Assembly: GCA_016302585.1 (NCBI GenBank)
Contig: JAEDNI010000014.1
Coordinates: forward strand, 1 to 39,126
Length of the DNA stretch: 39,126 bases
Origin: Paludibacteraceae bacterium
GTDB lineage: Bacteria > Bacteroidota > Bacteroidia > Bacteroidales > Paludibacteraceae
Direction of reading: 5' to 3'
The position numbers were made by a program, and so were the translations under genes. Below the pieces are notes generated by a model. It made no database searches. It saw only the letters and a list, made by a program, of their open reading frames with translations, and was not told the DNA's origin. Of this stretch, positions 17,197 through 24,555 are shown piece after piece (positions within the stretch are counted from its first letter, which is position 1; each line of letters starts with the position of its first letter).

Positions 17197-17421
17197 GTAT
17201 AATTAATAATACAAGTATAAAATGAAAGCGAAGTGGGTGAATATAGTGGATAGCTTGCAAAACCACAATCATAAAACAGACGATTCAAAATAAATAAAAC
17301 CATTAAAGTAAATAACCCTATTTAAGGTCTTCACTCGGCAAAAACACGGCAAAAACACGGCAATGACGTATAATGTTCAACTAATGTAAGTACAATAAAC
17401 TACTGAAATTTGTTATCAAAC
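17197..17421. other. AT-rich intergenic region with an 11-bp repeat
   Basis: Two copies of GGCAAAAACAC (17337-17347 and 17348-17358) and a partial third copy. No good promoter matching the local pattern and no credible gene was found. A 23-codon frame at 17222-17293 has no support. Confidence 0.6.
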
Positions 17422-17760
17422 ATGGCACAAGCGGAATTAAATATTACAATTGACAAACTATCCGGTAAAATCTACGGAAACAGCGATGTGTATATTGCGA
17501 ATCGTAACGGAAAAACGGTCATTTCTCATTACCCGAAACATCGTGATCCGAATTCACTCACGCCACATCAGCGTGAGTTAAACACCTCTTTCGCCCAACT
17601 CTCCAAACAGGCAAAGGTCGAACTCGCCGACCCCGAAAAACGTGCCGCTTGGCAGCAACGATACGACGAGTACAAAGCCAATTATCGTCCCTCCGAAAAA
17701 TACTATTTCACCCTCCGTGGTTTTGTAATAGCGCAACTTTCAAAACAAATCAGCAAATGA
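17422..17760 (+). CDS. Hypothetical protein coupled to dsbD
   Basis: A 112-residue soluble basic protein with no signal peptide and no recognised family. It has an N-terminal beta-like stretch (ITIDKLSGKIYGNSDVYIANRNGKT), then SHYPKHRDPNSLTPHQREL, and a helical charged second half (LADPEKRAAWQQRYDEYK) ending in a TLRGFVIAQLSKQ segment. The ATG at 17422 is preferred to the TTG at 17410. Its stop overlaps the dsbD start as ATGA, so both are translated from one message. GC content and codon use return to the core-gene level here, so it does not belong to the AT-rich islet. Confidence 0.7.
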   Translation: MAQAELNITIDKLSGKIYGNSDVYIANRNGKTVISHYPKHRDPNSLTPHQRELNTSFAQLSKQAKVELADPEKRAAWQQRYDEYKANYRPSEKYYFTLRGFVIAQLSKQISK

Positions 17761-19343
17761 AACGAATATTATTTATATTATTAGCGTGCGTGCCGCTATT
17801 TGCGGCGGCACAATTGGTACAGCCGGTGAAGTGGACCGGTGAGGAAATTGGTGACAGCGTGCGGCTGAAAGCAGTCATTGACCCCGGTTTTCACATGTCG
17901 ATCATTGAGTTCGGGGAACGTGAGTTTGACGAAGAGTTCGCAGACTCGTTCGTCATCACTCTCGCTAAAACAGATCTTACTCCGATTCGCTTCAATGCTT
18001 GTGATGACAAGATGTGCACCGCCCCGGAAGTGTGGTCTTACAGCGAAGCGGTCTTACAGCAAAGCGCTCCTACAGAGAGTGTAACGAACGGTCCTACAGG
18101 CGCAGCCGGTCTCCTCTGGATATTCCTTTTAGGATTAGCCGGAGGACTATTAGCTATCTTCACGCCTTGCGTGTGGCCGATCATTCCCATGACGGTGAGC
18201 TTCTTCTTGAAGAAAGGCGGCGGATTGAAGGATGCTATTCTTTATGGGCTGAGTATCGTTATTCTGTACGTGGGATTAGGGTTATTGGTGACGGTCATCT
18301 TCGGAGCATCGGCACTGAATGAACTGAGTACCAACGCGGTAGTGAATATCGTGTTCTTCCTGATCTTGGTGATTTTTGCACTTTCGTTCTTTGGATTGTT
18401 TGAGATCACTTTGCCGGACAGCTGGTCCACGGCATTGGACAGCAAAGCACGGAGTACAGGCGGTTTCCTGAGCATCTTACTCATGGCGTTTACGTTAGTG
18501 ATAGTATCGTTTTCGTGTACGGGACCGATTATCGGCACGCTGTTGGTTGAAGCGGCTGGCAAGTCTTTGTTGGCTCCGGCTATAGGTATGTTGGGCTTTG
18601 CAATTGCGCTCGCTATGCCTTTCTCGCTGTTTGCTATGTTCCCTCAGTGGCTCAAACAAGCACCAAAATCCGGCGACTGGATGACGAGTTTCAAAGTGGT
18701 ATTGGCGTTCCTTGAGTTGGCGCTCTCGCTGAAGTTCCTATCTGTGGCGGATCTGGCTTATGGCTGGGGAATACTGCCGCGCTGGCTCTTCATCGCCATC
18801 TGGATCGCATGTTTTGCAGGCATCGGAATCTACCTCTTATGGAACATCAAAAATGTCTCTACCACGCGTAAGATTATTCGCGCACTGGTGATTATTCCTT
18901 CTTTAGCTTTTGCCGGATACCTTGTTCCGGGCCTCTGGGGCGCGCCGGTGAAAGCGATTAGCGCTTTTGCACCGCCTATGGAAATTGAGGGTCGCGAGGT
19001 CTTCAATGATTACGATGAAGGCCTTGCCTATGCGCGTCAGAGCGGCAAGCCTATTATCATCGATTTCACCGGCTATGGATGTGTGAACTGCCGGAAGATG
19101 GAGGCGTTTGTGTTAGCAAATGACAGCGTCAAATCGCGTCTGCAGAACTACGTTTTCATCGAATTGTTCGTCGATGACAAGCGTGACGGGGTAGGCGACC
19201 GCAATAGTCAGATCCAACGCGAGCAGTTTGGTGCGAATGCGCAGCCTTTCTATGTTCAATTGGATGCTTACGGCCACCAAATCGCTGAACCGATGGTCTT
19301 TACGACCGATCCTATGGAATTTATTAATTGGCTAAAATACTAA
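17757..19343 (+). CDS. dsbD: Thiol:disulfide interchange protein DsbD
   Basis: A 528-residue inner-membrane reductase that moves electrons from cytoplasmic thioredoxin to the periplasm. It has a signal peptide (MKRILFILLACVPLFAAA), a short N-terminal periplasmic domain with the CDDKMC pair (Cys82, Cys87), about eight membrane helices with core cysteines in FTPCVWP and SFSCTGP, and a C-terminal thioredoxin domain with GYGCVNCRKM (CxxC near residue 442). The start at 17757 is chosen for its signal peptide; an in-frame extension to 17649 would read through the previous gene. Residues 94-113 are encoded by a 16-bp tandem repeat in the linker before the first helix. Confidence 0.94.
   Translation: MKRILFILLACVPLFAAAQLVQPVKWTGEEIGDSVRLKAVIDPGFHMSIIEFGEREFDEEFADSFVITLAKTDLTPIRFNACDDKMCTAPEVWSYSEAVLQQSAPTESVTNGPTGAAGLLWIFLLGLAGGLLAIFTPCVWPIIPMTVSFFLKKGGGLKDAILYGLSIVILYVGLGLLVTVIFGASALNELSTNAVVNIVFFLILVIFALSFFGLFEITLPDSWSTALDSKARSTGGFLSILLMAFTLVIVSFSCTGPIIGTLLVEAAGKSLLAPAIGMLGFAIALAMPFSLFAMFPQWLKQAPKSGDWMTSFKVVLAFLELALSLKFLSVADLAYGWGILPRWLFIAIWIACFAGIGIYLLWNIKNVSTTRKIIRALVIIPSLAFAGYLVPGLWGAPVKAISAFAPPMEIEGREVFNDYDEGLAYARQSGKPIIIDFTGYGCVNCRKMEAFVLANDSVKSRLQNYVFIELFVDDKRDGVGDRNSQIQREQFGANAQPFYVQLDAYGHQIAEPMVFTTDPMEFINWLKY
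18035..18108 (+). repeat. Family 2 16-bp tandem repeat inside dsbD
   Basis: Unit GTCTTACAGCGAAGCG at 18035-18050, one-mismatch copy at 18051-18066, decayed copy at 18067-18082, then a partial GTCCTACAG at 18091. It encodes SYSEAVLQQS. The unit is open in all three forward frames, so a tandem array encodes a 16-residue periodic peptide. Confidence 0.85.
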
Positions 19344-19346
19344 CTT

Positions 19347-20117
19347 ATGATACAAAAGAAACAATACGAAACGCGCCGCCCGAAGGAGAAAGAGATGATC
19401 TTCGGTGTTCGCGCTGTGATGGAAGCGATTGATGCAGGCAAGGTGCTCGACAAAGTGCTTATTCGCCGCGATATGAGTTCTGCCATCGGCAGAGAGTTGC
19501 TGATTAAGTTAGAGGGAACAGGAACGCAGATCCAACGCGTACCGCTCGAGAAATTGAACCAGTTCACGGACAAGAACCATCAAGGCGTGATCGCTTTCCT
19601 GAGCCCGATTGAGTTCACTCCGTTGGATAGTTTGGTTCAGAGTCTATACGATGAAGGCAAGACACCGTTGCTGATGATGCTGGACGGAGTGACGGATGTA
19701 CGTAACTTTGGTGCTATTGCGCGTACGTGTGTCTGCGCAGGCGTTCACGCGCTTATTATAGGTACGCGCGGAAGTGCGGCTATCAACGGCGATGCCGTCA
19801 AAGCTTCTGCGGGCGCCTTACATTCGTTACCGATCTGCAAAGTAGAGAATCTGCAGAACGCGCTTCAATATCTCCGCGATAGTGGTCTCCGCATCGTAGC
19901 AGCAACCGAACATACGGATCGTAATTACACCGAAGTCGATATGACGGTGCCGACTTGTATCGTTATGGGCTCGGAGGAAAAAGGTATTTACGAAGAGAAC
20001 CTCAAACTCTGTACAGACAAAGTGCGTCTTCCGATGACCAATACCATCGAGTCGCTCAATGTCTCCGTGGCTGCAGGTGTGTTTATCTATGAAGCAATTC
20101 GTCAACGTGGACTATGA
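19347..20117 (+). CDS. rlmB: 23S rRNA (guanosine-2'-O-)-methyltransferase, SpoU family
   Basis: A 256-residue SPOUT (knotted) methyltransferase. It has an N-terminal substrate-binding domain (MIFGVRAVMEAID), motif 1 GVTDVRNFGAIARTC with the catalytic Arg, motif 2 VMGSEEKGI, and motif 3 LPMTNTIESLNVSVAAGV forming the AdoMet-binding knot. RlmB methylates G2251 in E. coli 23S rRNA; the close match suggests the same target but TrmH-type paralogs exist. It starts 3 bp after dsbD and overlaps the pseudouridine synthase gene by ATGA. Confidence 0.88.
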   Translation: MIQKKQYETRRPKEKEMIFGVRAVMEAIDAGKVLDKVLIRRDMSSAIGRELLIKLEGTGTQIQRVPLEKLNQFTDKNHQGVIAFLSPIEFTPLDSLVQSLYDEGKTPLLMMLDGVTDVRNFGAIARTCVCAGVHALIIGTRGSAAINGDAVKASAGALHSLPICKVENLQNALQYLRDSGLRIVAATEHTDRNYTEVDMTVPTCIVMGSEEKGIYEENLKLCTDKVRLPMTNTIESLNVSVAAGVFIYEAIRQRGL

Positions 20118-20881
20118 CCGTACTATACGAAGATAACCATATTATTGCTGTCAACAAGACCTGCAACGAGATCGTGCAGGGCGATAAGACGGGTGACACG
20201 CCGCTTTCGGAAATCGTTAAGGCATACATCAAAGAGAAGTACAACAAGCCCGGTGAGGTCTTTTTAGGAGTGACGCATCGTCTGGATCGACCGACGAGCG
20301 GGGTAGTGCTTTTCGCCAGAACATCTAAAGCCCTCACGCGCCTCAATGAGATGTTAAAAGAAAAATCGTCCTACAGCGTTAGCAGTCTTACAGCGGAGCG
20401 GTCTAACAGTGAAACGGTCTTACAGCAAAGCGGTCTTAAAAAGACCTACTGGGCAATCGTGCAGGGAGAACCGAAACAGCCGGAGGCGCGACTGGAAAAT
20501 TACCTGGTGCGCAACGAGAAACAAAATAAAAGTTATGTTTGCAAATCTCCCTCCCTTTCAGGGGCGGGGCGGGGAGAGGCTCCTAAATTGGCTGTCTTGA
20601 CCTATAGAACGCTTGCCCGGGGAGACCATTACACCCTTCTAGAGGTTAATCTTGAGACCGGACGTCATCACCAGATACGCTGCCAGTTAGCGGCAATAGG
20701 GTGTCCTATTAAAGGTGACTTGAAATACGGCGCTAAGCGTAGCAATCCCGACGGCGGTATATGTCTGCATGCCCGGCAGATAGCGTTTATACATCCTGTA
20801 AAAAAAGAACCGGTGACCATTGTAGCACCGGTTCCTAAAGAATTCTTAACGATATTTCCCTTCCTCGCAGTCTCCGAGTAA
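20114..20881 (+). CDS. RluA-family pseudouridine synthase
   Basis: A 255-residue pseudouridine synthase with the catalytic-Asp motif HRLDRPTSGVVLFARTSKAL and the C-terminal LLEVNLETGRHHQIRCQLA and GDLKYGA motifs. There is no N-terminal S4 domain. Members modify uridines in 23S rRNA or tRNA; the position cannot be told. Two repeat insertions interrupt it: a 71-bp tandem array after LNEMLKEK, just before the conserved KKTYWAIVQG, and a GC-rich element giving SPSLSGAGRGEAP. Both keep the frame and sit in surface loops of the fold. Its 3' end overlaps convergent rsgA by 36 bp. Confidence 0.92.
   Translation: MTVLYEDNHIIAVNKTCNEIVQGDKTGDTPLSEIVKAYIKEKYNKPGEVFLGVTHRLDRPTSGVVLFARTSKALTRLNEMLKEKSSYSVSSLTAERSNSETVLQQSGLKKTYWAIVQGEPKQPEARLENYLVRNEKQNKSYVCKSPSLSGAGRGEAPKLAVLTYRTLARGDHYTLLEVNLETGRHHQIRCQLAAIGCPIKGDLKYGAKRSNPDGGICLHARQIAFIHPVKKEPVTIVAPVPKEFLTIFPFLAVSE
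20368..20438 (+). repeat. Family 2 16-bp tandem repeat inside the rluA-family gene
   Basis: One 17-bp unit (20368-20384), three 16-bp units (20385-20400, 20401-20416, 20417-20432) and a 6-bp remnant. Successive units are read in different frames, all open, giving a Ser/Glu/Thr-rich insertion that includes SNSETVLQQS, nearly the peptide found in dsbD. Confidence 0.88.
20546..20583 (-). repeat. Family 1 element, inverted copy, inside the rluA-family gene
   Basis: TCTCCCTCCC at the left and GGGGAGAGG at the right. The reverse complement aligns with the pheT/gmd copies. It is therefore read from the opposite strand compared with those genes, yet still contains no stop (SPSLSGAGRGEAP). Confidence 0.75.
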
Positions 20882-21823
20882 GGAAAGATACGATTCGTAT
20901 CGACTAATAGCTATCTCTCCTTTGATGAGGGCTTCTTGCACTGCACATCCGGGTTCGTTGGTGTGGGTGCAATTGCCGAAGCGGCAATCACGGCTGACAG
21001 CAAAGATATCCCTGAAATAATGGGACACTTCTTCCCGTTCAAAATCGATGGATCCGAAGCCTTTGATACCCGGGGTGTCAATAATCCAACCTTGAGTTGG
21101 GTTTATTGGTTTATTGGCCTCGCCGTTTATCGTTTCACTGTTTAGAGCATACATCTCGGAGAATGTGGTGGTGTGCATTCCTTTATCATGCGCATCGGAA
21201 ATCTTACCTGTGCGGGTCATTTCGCGCCCAAAGAGTGCGTTGAGAAGGGTAGATTTGCCAACGCCGGAGTTACCGCTCAGAAGGGTTGTTTGCCCTGCGA
21301 GCAGGGCGTTTATAGCTTCGCGTTCATTGCCAGCGGCGTTTATCGCTTCGCTGTTTAGATTCTTTGCACTGATGGATAGTGTCTCATAGCCAATTGACTC
21401 GTATAGAGCTCGCAAGTCGGCCAATTGCGCCAATTCTTCTTCCGTGAGCAAGTCAATCTTATTAAATATAAGAATTGCAGGCACGCGATAGGCTTCGCAA
21501 GTAGCGAGAAACCGATCGATGAAGGTTGTGGAAGTGACCGGGTGATTGATCGTAACAATAAGGGCTACCTGGTCAATGTTGGCTGCAAGGATATGACTCT
21601 CTTTGCTGAGATTCGTGGAGCGCCGAATGATATAATTCTTCCTCTCCTCCACGTCAGTGATCCATTCTCCGTCTACCGAGACAAAATCGCCTACAGCGAC
21701 GGGATTGGTGCTACGAATACCCCGAATGCGAAAATTGCCTTTTATACGGCATTCCACATCCGAACCATCGTCCATGCGAACGATGTAACTGCTTCCTGTT
21801 GATTTAATGACTAAACCGCGCAC
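20846..21823 (-). CDS. rsgA: Ribosome small-subunit-dependent GTPase A
   Basis: A 325-residue circularly permuted GTPase acting in late 30S subunit assembly. It has an N-terminal OB fold, then G4 (NKIDLL), G1 (GNSGVGKSTLLN), G2 (HTTTF), G3 (DTPGIKGFG) and the C-terminal zinc knuckle CRFGNCTHTNEPGC. Two repeat-derived insertions flank the G domain: LNSEAINAAGNEREAINA just before G1, and LNSETINGEANKPINP between HTTTFSEMYA and GWIIDTPG. Homologs have short loops at both sites. It is the last gene of the tpiA operon; the 3' end overlaps the rluA-family gene on the other strand by 36 bp. Confidence 0.95.
   Translation of the reverse strand: MRGLVIKSTGSSYIVRMDDGSDVECRIKGNFRIRGIRSTNPVAVGDFVSVDGEWITDVEERKNYIIRRSTNLSKESHILAANIDQVALIVTINHPVTSTTFIDRFLATCEAYRVPAILIFNKIDLLTEEELAQLADLRALYESIGYETLSISAKNLNSEAINAAGNEREAINALLAGQTTLLSGNSGVGKSTLLNALFGREMTRTGKISDAHDKGMHTTTFSEMYALNSETINGEANKPINPTQGWIIDTPGIKGFGSIDFEREEVSHYFRDIFAVSRDCRFGNCTHTNEPGCAVQEALIKGEIAISRYESYLSLLGDCEEGKYR
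21102..21146 (-). repeat. Family 2-related repeat inside rsgA, site A
   Basis: The coding strand begins TCTAAACAGTGAAACGATAA and encodes LNSETIN. About 30 of its first 37 positions match site B. It shares ACAGYGAARCG with the 16-bp unit of dsbD and the rluA-family gene. Confidence 0.7.
21305..21358 (-). repeat. Family 2-related repeat inside rsgA, site B
   Basis: The coding strand begins TCTAAACAGCGAAGCGATAA and encodes LNSEAIN, with a second partial unit (GCGAAGCTATAAACGC). It lies directly before the P-loop and is read in the same frame as site A and as the dsbD array. Confidence 0.75.
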
Positions 21824-21850
21824 TTATCCAAATGGCTAAGTTGCTCCGTC

Positions 21851-22414
21851 TTAGACGGTCATGATCTCTTTCTCTTTGGCAGCGTAGAGGGCTTCTACTT
21901 TCGCGATATACTTATCGTGAGTCTTTTGCATTTCCTCTTCAGCGTCTTTCTCGATATCTTCGCTTAAGCCGTTTTTAACGAGTTTCTTAAAATCCTCGAT
22001 TGCATCGCGGCGTGCGTTTCGGATAGACATCTTTGCCTCTTCGAGTTCGCCTTTGCACTGTTTGCAGAGGTCGCGACGACGCTCTTCGGTCAGTGGCGGC
22101 AGGATAAGACGGATGGTCTCTCCGTTATTAGAAGGCGCGAGTCCGATGTTAGAGTTGATGATAGCGCGTTCAATCTCACTGATGAGTTTCTTCTCCCACG
22201 GCGTGATTGCAATAGTGCGTGCATCGGGCGTAGTGATGGTCGCGCAGTTAGCCAAAGGCGACATCGATCCATAGTAGTCTATCTTGATTGGATCCAAGAT
22301 ACGCGGGTTGGCTTTTCCTGCACGGATATGTTGCAGCACATCGTCTAAGTGAGCAACTGAGTTCTGCATTTGCTCTTCAGCGGCGTTTTGATACAATTCA
22401 AGTTCGTCGTTCAT
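21851..22414 (-). CDS. frr: Ribosome recycling factor
   Basis: A 187-residue two-domain protein that splits post-termination ribosomes with EF-G. It shows the three-helix-bundle N-terminus ending in RAGKANPRILDPIKIDYYG, the beta domain (ITTPDARTIAITPWEKKLISEIERAI), SNIGLAPSNNGETIRLILPPLTEERRRDL, and the long C-terminal helix with RNARRDAIEDFKKL. Length is normal. It follows pyrH by 41 bp, the usual pyrH-frr pairing. The gap contains an A/T-rich element. Confidence 0.97.
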   Translation of the reverse strand: MNDELELYQNAAEEQMQNSVAHLDDVLQHIRAGKANPRILDPIKIDYYGSMSPLANCATITTPDARTIAITPWEKKLISEIERAIINSNIGLAPSNNGETIRLILPPLTEERRRDLCKQCKGELEEAKMSIRNARRDAIEDFKKLVKNGLSEDIEKDAEEEMQKTHDKYIAKVEALYAAKEKEIMTV

Positions 22415-22428
22415 AGTATCAATGAAAA

Positions 22429-22457
22429 ATGAATAATTAATAATGAATATCTATTTT
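22429..22457 (-). repeat. A/T-rich intercistronic element, copy 2
   Basis: Identical at 28 of 29 positions to 4858-4886, overlapping the pyrH stop codon and preceding frr. Confidence 0.8.
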
Positions 22458-23160
22458 AAGGAGTCACCAGCGTACCGATGGATTCTCCGTTGATAACTTT
22501 CTCCAGATTACCTGGAATATCCATGTTAAAGACGTAGATGGGCATTCCGTTCTCTTTGCACATGACAGTAGCTGTCTGATCCATAACTTTGAGTCCGCGG
22601 CGGATAATCTCGTCGTAGGTGATCTCGGTGAACTTGGTAGCAGCCGGGTCTTTCTCCGGGTCGGCGGTGTAGATACCATCTACGCGCGTACCTTTGAGCA
22701 TGACATCTGCTTTGATCTCCAAGGCGCGGAGCGAAGAACCGGTGTCGGTGGTGAAGTAGGGTGCTCCTGTACCTCCGGCGAGAATCACCACATTGCCTTT
22801 GTCTAAAAGACGTTGTGCTTTAGCGGGGCTATAGAAGTCGCCGATGGGCTCCATGCGGATGGAAGTGAGTACACGAACAGGTTGGCCGATAGCTTCTAAG
22901 GCAGACTGAAGGGCAAGGGCGTTGATGACGGTGGCTAACATGCCCATCTGATCCCCTTTGACGCGATCAAAACCGCGTTGTGCACCTGATAAACCGCGGA
23001 AGATGTTTCCTCCACCGATGACAATGCCGATTTGTACGCCTTTTTGGGCGATGGCTTTCACTTGCTCTGCGTATTGGTTCAGACGCTCGGTATCTATGCC
23101 TTGCTTGTTTTCTCCAGCTAAACTCTCTCCGGATAATTTAAGAAGTATTCGCTTATACAT
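22456..23160 (-). CDS. pyrH: Uridylate kinase
   Basis: A 234-residue amino-acid kinase family enzyme phosphorylating UMP to UDP. Motifs: KLSGESLAGE (ATP), GIVIGGGNIFRG, GDQMGMLATVINALAL (UMP/GTP allosteric region), ILAGGTGAPYFTTDTGSSLRA and DGIYTADPEKDP. The ATG at 23160 (MYKRILLKLSGE) is preferred to a TTG three codons upstream because the N-terminus then fits the family. The bases before it are a TTGATAATTGACAATT repeat that overlaps the preceding stop. Confidence 0.97.
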   Translation of the reverse strand: MYKRILLKLSGESLAGENKQGIDTERLNQYAEQVKAIAQKGVQIGIVIGGGNIFRGLSGAQRGFDRVKGDQMGMLATVINALALQSALEAIGQPVRVLTSIRMEPIGDFYSPAKAQRLLDKGNVVILAGGTGAPYFTTDTGSSLRALEIKADVMLKGTRVDGIYTADPEKDPAATKFTEITYDEIIRRGLKVMDQTATVMCKENGMPIYVFNMDIPGNLEKVINGESIGTLVTP

Positions 23161-23193
23161 AATTGTCAATTATCAATTATAAACTATCAATTG
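23161..23193 (-). repeat. TTGACAATT-type repeat at the carbonic anhydrase-pyrH junction
   Basis: The coding strand carries ATTGATAGTTTATAATTGAT, then AATTGACAATT up to the pyrH ATG. It is the same sequence type as the 7-bp array in hisS, and it runs into the last codons of the upstream gene. Confidence 0.6.
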
Positions 23194-23728
23194 CGTCGAT
23201 AGGCGCACTGTACCAACTTGCGTACATGGCGTAGTTGTTAGCAATTTTCTTGTTGATCTCTTCGGTTTGAGCGGGATCGGCTTTCTTAATGAATTTTGCC
23301 GGAACTCCTCCCCATATCTCATGAGGTCCGATCTGCGTGCCTTTGAGTACCAGCGCACCTGCAGCAACAATAGCTCCTTCGCCTACATGCGCATCATCGA
23401 GTAGGGTAGCGCCCATGCCTATCAGCGCATAATCATCGACATCAGCGCCGTGAATAGTCACGTTATGTCCTACGGACACATAGTCGCCTAATTTGATAGT
23501 CGATTTCTGATACAGGGTGTGCAGCACTGCTCCGTCTTGGATATTACAATGCTTGCCAATGACGATGGTGTTGACATCCCCGCGCAGCACGGAGTTAAAC
23601 CAGAGGCTGGAGCCTTCACCCACCGTCACATCGCCAACCACGGTGGCATTTTCTGCCATAAAGACGTTGTCCGCGATGCGCGGGGTGAGAATCTCGCCGT
23701 TTCTATTGATGGTCTTAATAAGTCCCAT
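23177..23728 (-). CDS. Gamma carbonic anhydrase-like protein
   Basis: A 183-residue left-handed beta-helix protein with hexapeptide repeats throughout (NATVVGDVTVGEGSSLW and following). It has the residues expected for a metal site between trimer subunits: His in QDGAVLHT and two in VSVGHNVTIHG. The C-terminal helix (EEINKKIANNYAMYASWY) is typical of the YrdA/CaiE/PaaY group. Many members are not proven carbonic anhydrases, so the enzymatic label is tentative. It lies 36 bp after tpiA and before pyrH in the same operon. Confidence 0.88.
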   Translation of the reverse strand: MGLIKTINRNGEILTPRIADNVFMAENATVVGDVTVGEGSSLWFNSVLRGDVNTIVIGKHCNIQDGAVLHTLYQKSTIKLGDYVSVGHNVTIHGADVDDYALIGMGATLLDDAHVGEGAIVAAGALVLKGTQIGPHEIWGGVPAKFIKKADPAQTEEINKKIANNYAMYASWYSAPIDAIDSL

Positions 23729-23764
23729 AGTCCGAATGGTTGGCTTGCTCCGGTTCTAAACCGG

Positions 23765-24514
23765 TTAGCGAGCTGCGATGATAGCCAGGAATTTCTCCGC
23801 TACGAGAGCAGCACCACCGATGAGGCCACCGTCGATATCCGGGCAAGCGAAGAGTTCAGCAGCGTTCTTCTCATTGCAGCTTCCGCCGTAGAGGATGGTG
23901 GTGTTTTCTGCAGCCTCTTTGCCGAATTTTTCTGCTACGAGCGAGCGGATGTACGCGTGAATCTCTTGTGCTTGATCGGGAGTAGCGGTAAGACCTGTAC
24001 CAATAGCCCAAACCGGTTCATAAGCCAGCGTAATGTTTTTCCACTCTTCTGCGGTGAGACCGAAGACAGAACCCTCCAGTTGTGCTTTTACAACTTCGTT
24101 CTGCTTGCCTGCTTCACGCTCTTCTTTTACCTCGCCGATGCAGAAGATGACTTTCAGACCGTTCGCCAAAGCGAGGCGAACTTTCTCAGCCAGCATATCA
24201 TAGCTCTCTGCGTAGTATTGACGACGCTCGGAGTGACCAAGGATAACATATTCAGCGCCGGTAGATTTCACCATTTCAGCACTTACTTCACCCGTATAGG
24301 CACCCTTCTCATGATCAGCACAGTTCTCAGCTGCTACTTTGATAGGCGAACCCTTGAGGAGCTCGGCTACTGTAGCCAGATGAATAAACGGCGTGCCGAT
24401 TACCACAGCACATTTGGGATCCTTAACTGCTTCTTTCAACTCGGTAGCCAAAGCTACACCTTCTTGCAGGTTCTTGTTCATCTTCCAGTTACCTGCGACC
24501 ATTCTTGTTCTCAT
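23765..24514 (-). CDS. tpiA: Triose-phosphate isomerase
   Basis: A 249-residue TIM barrel interconverting dihydroxyacetone phosphate and glyceraldehyde 3-phosphate. It has the N-terminal AGNWKMNK (catalytic Lys), LGHSERR (catalytic His), AYEPVWAIGTG (catalytic Glu and loop 6), and the phosphate-binding YGGSCNEKNA and GLIGGAAL. Length is typical. It is transcribed from its own promoter (24556-24587) and is the first gene of the tpiA-gamma carbonic anhydrase-pyrH-frr-rsgA operon. Confidence 0.98.
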   Translation of the reverse strand: MRTRMVAGNWKMNKNLQEGVALATELKEAVKDPKCAVVIGTPFIHLATVAELLKGSPIKVAAENCADHEKGAYTGEVSAEMVKSTGAEYVILGHSERRQYYAESYDMLAEKVRLALANGLKVIFCIGEVKEEREAGKQNEVVKAQLEGSVFGLTAEEWKNITLAYEPVWAIGTGLTATPDQAQEIHAYIRSLVAEKFGKEAAENTTILYGGSCNEKNAAELFACPDIDGGLIGGAALVAEKFLAIIAAR

Positions 24515-24555
24515 TGTAATATCTGTTTTTTATTTGTTAATTGACTTTTGCGGTG

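Noticed and set aside
17222..17293. 23-codon open frame before the hypothetical gene
   Set aside because: Too short, no promoter or similarity, and located in AT-rich DNA where such frames occur by chance.
18035..18108. Sequencing or assembly error as the cause of the dsbD array
   Set aside because: The array is in frame, its units have diverged from each other, and related arrays occur in two other genes, which argues for real sequence.
23519..24544. 341-residue open frame on the plus strand opposite tpiA and the carbonic anhydrase-like gene
   Set aside because: Antisense to two well-supported genes, crosses their junction, and has no family signature.
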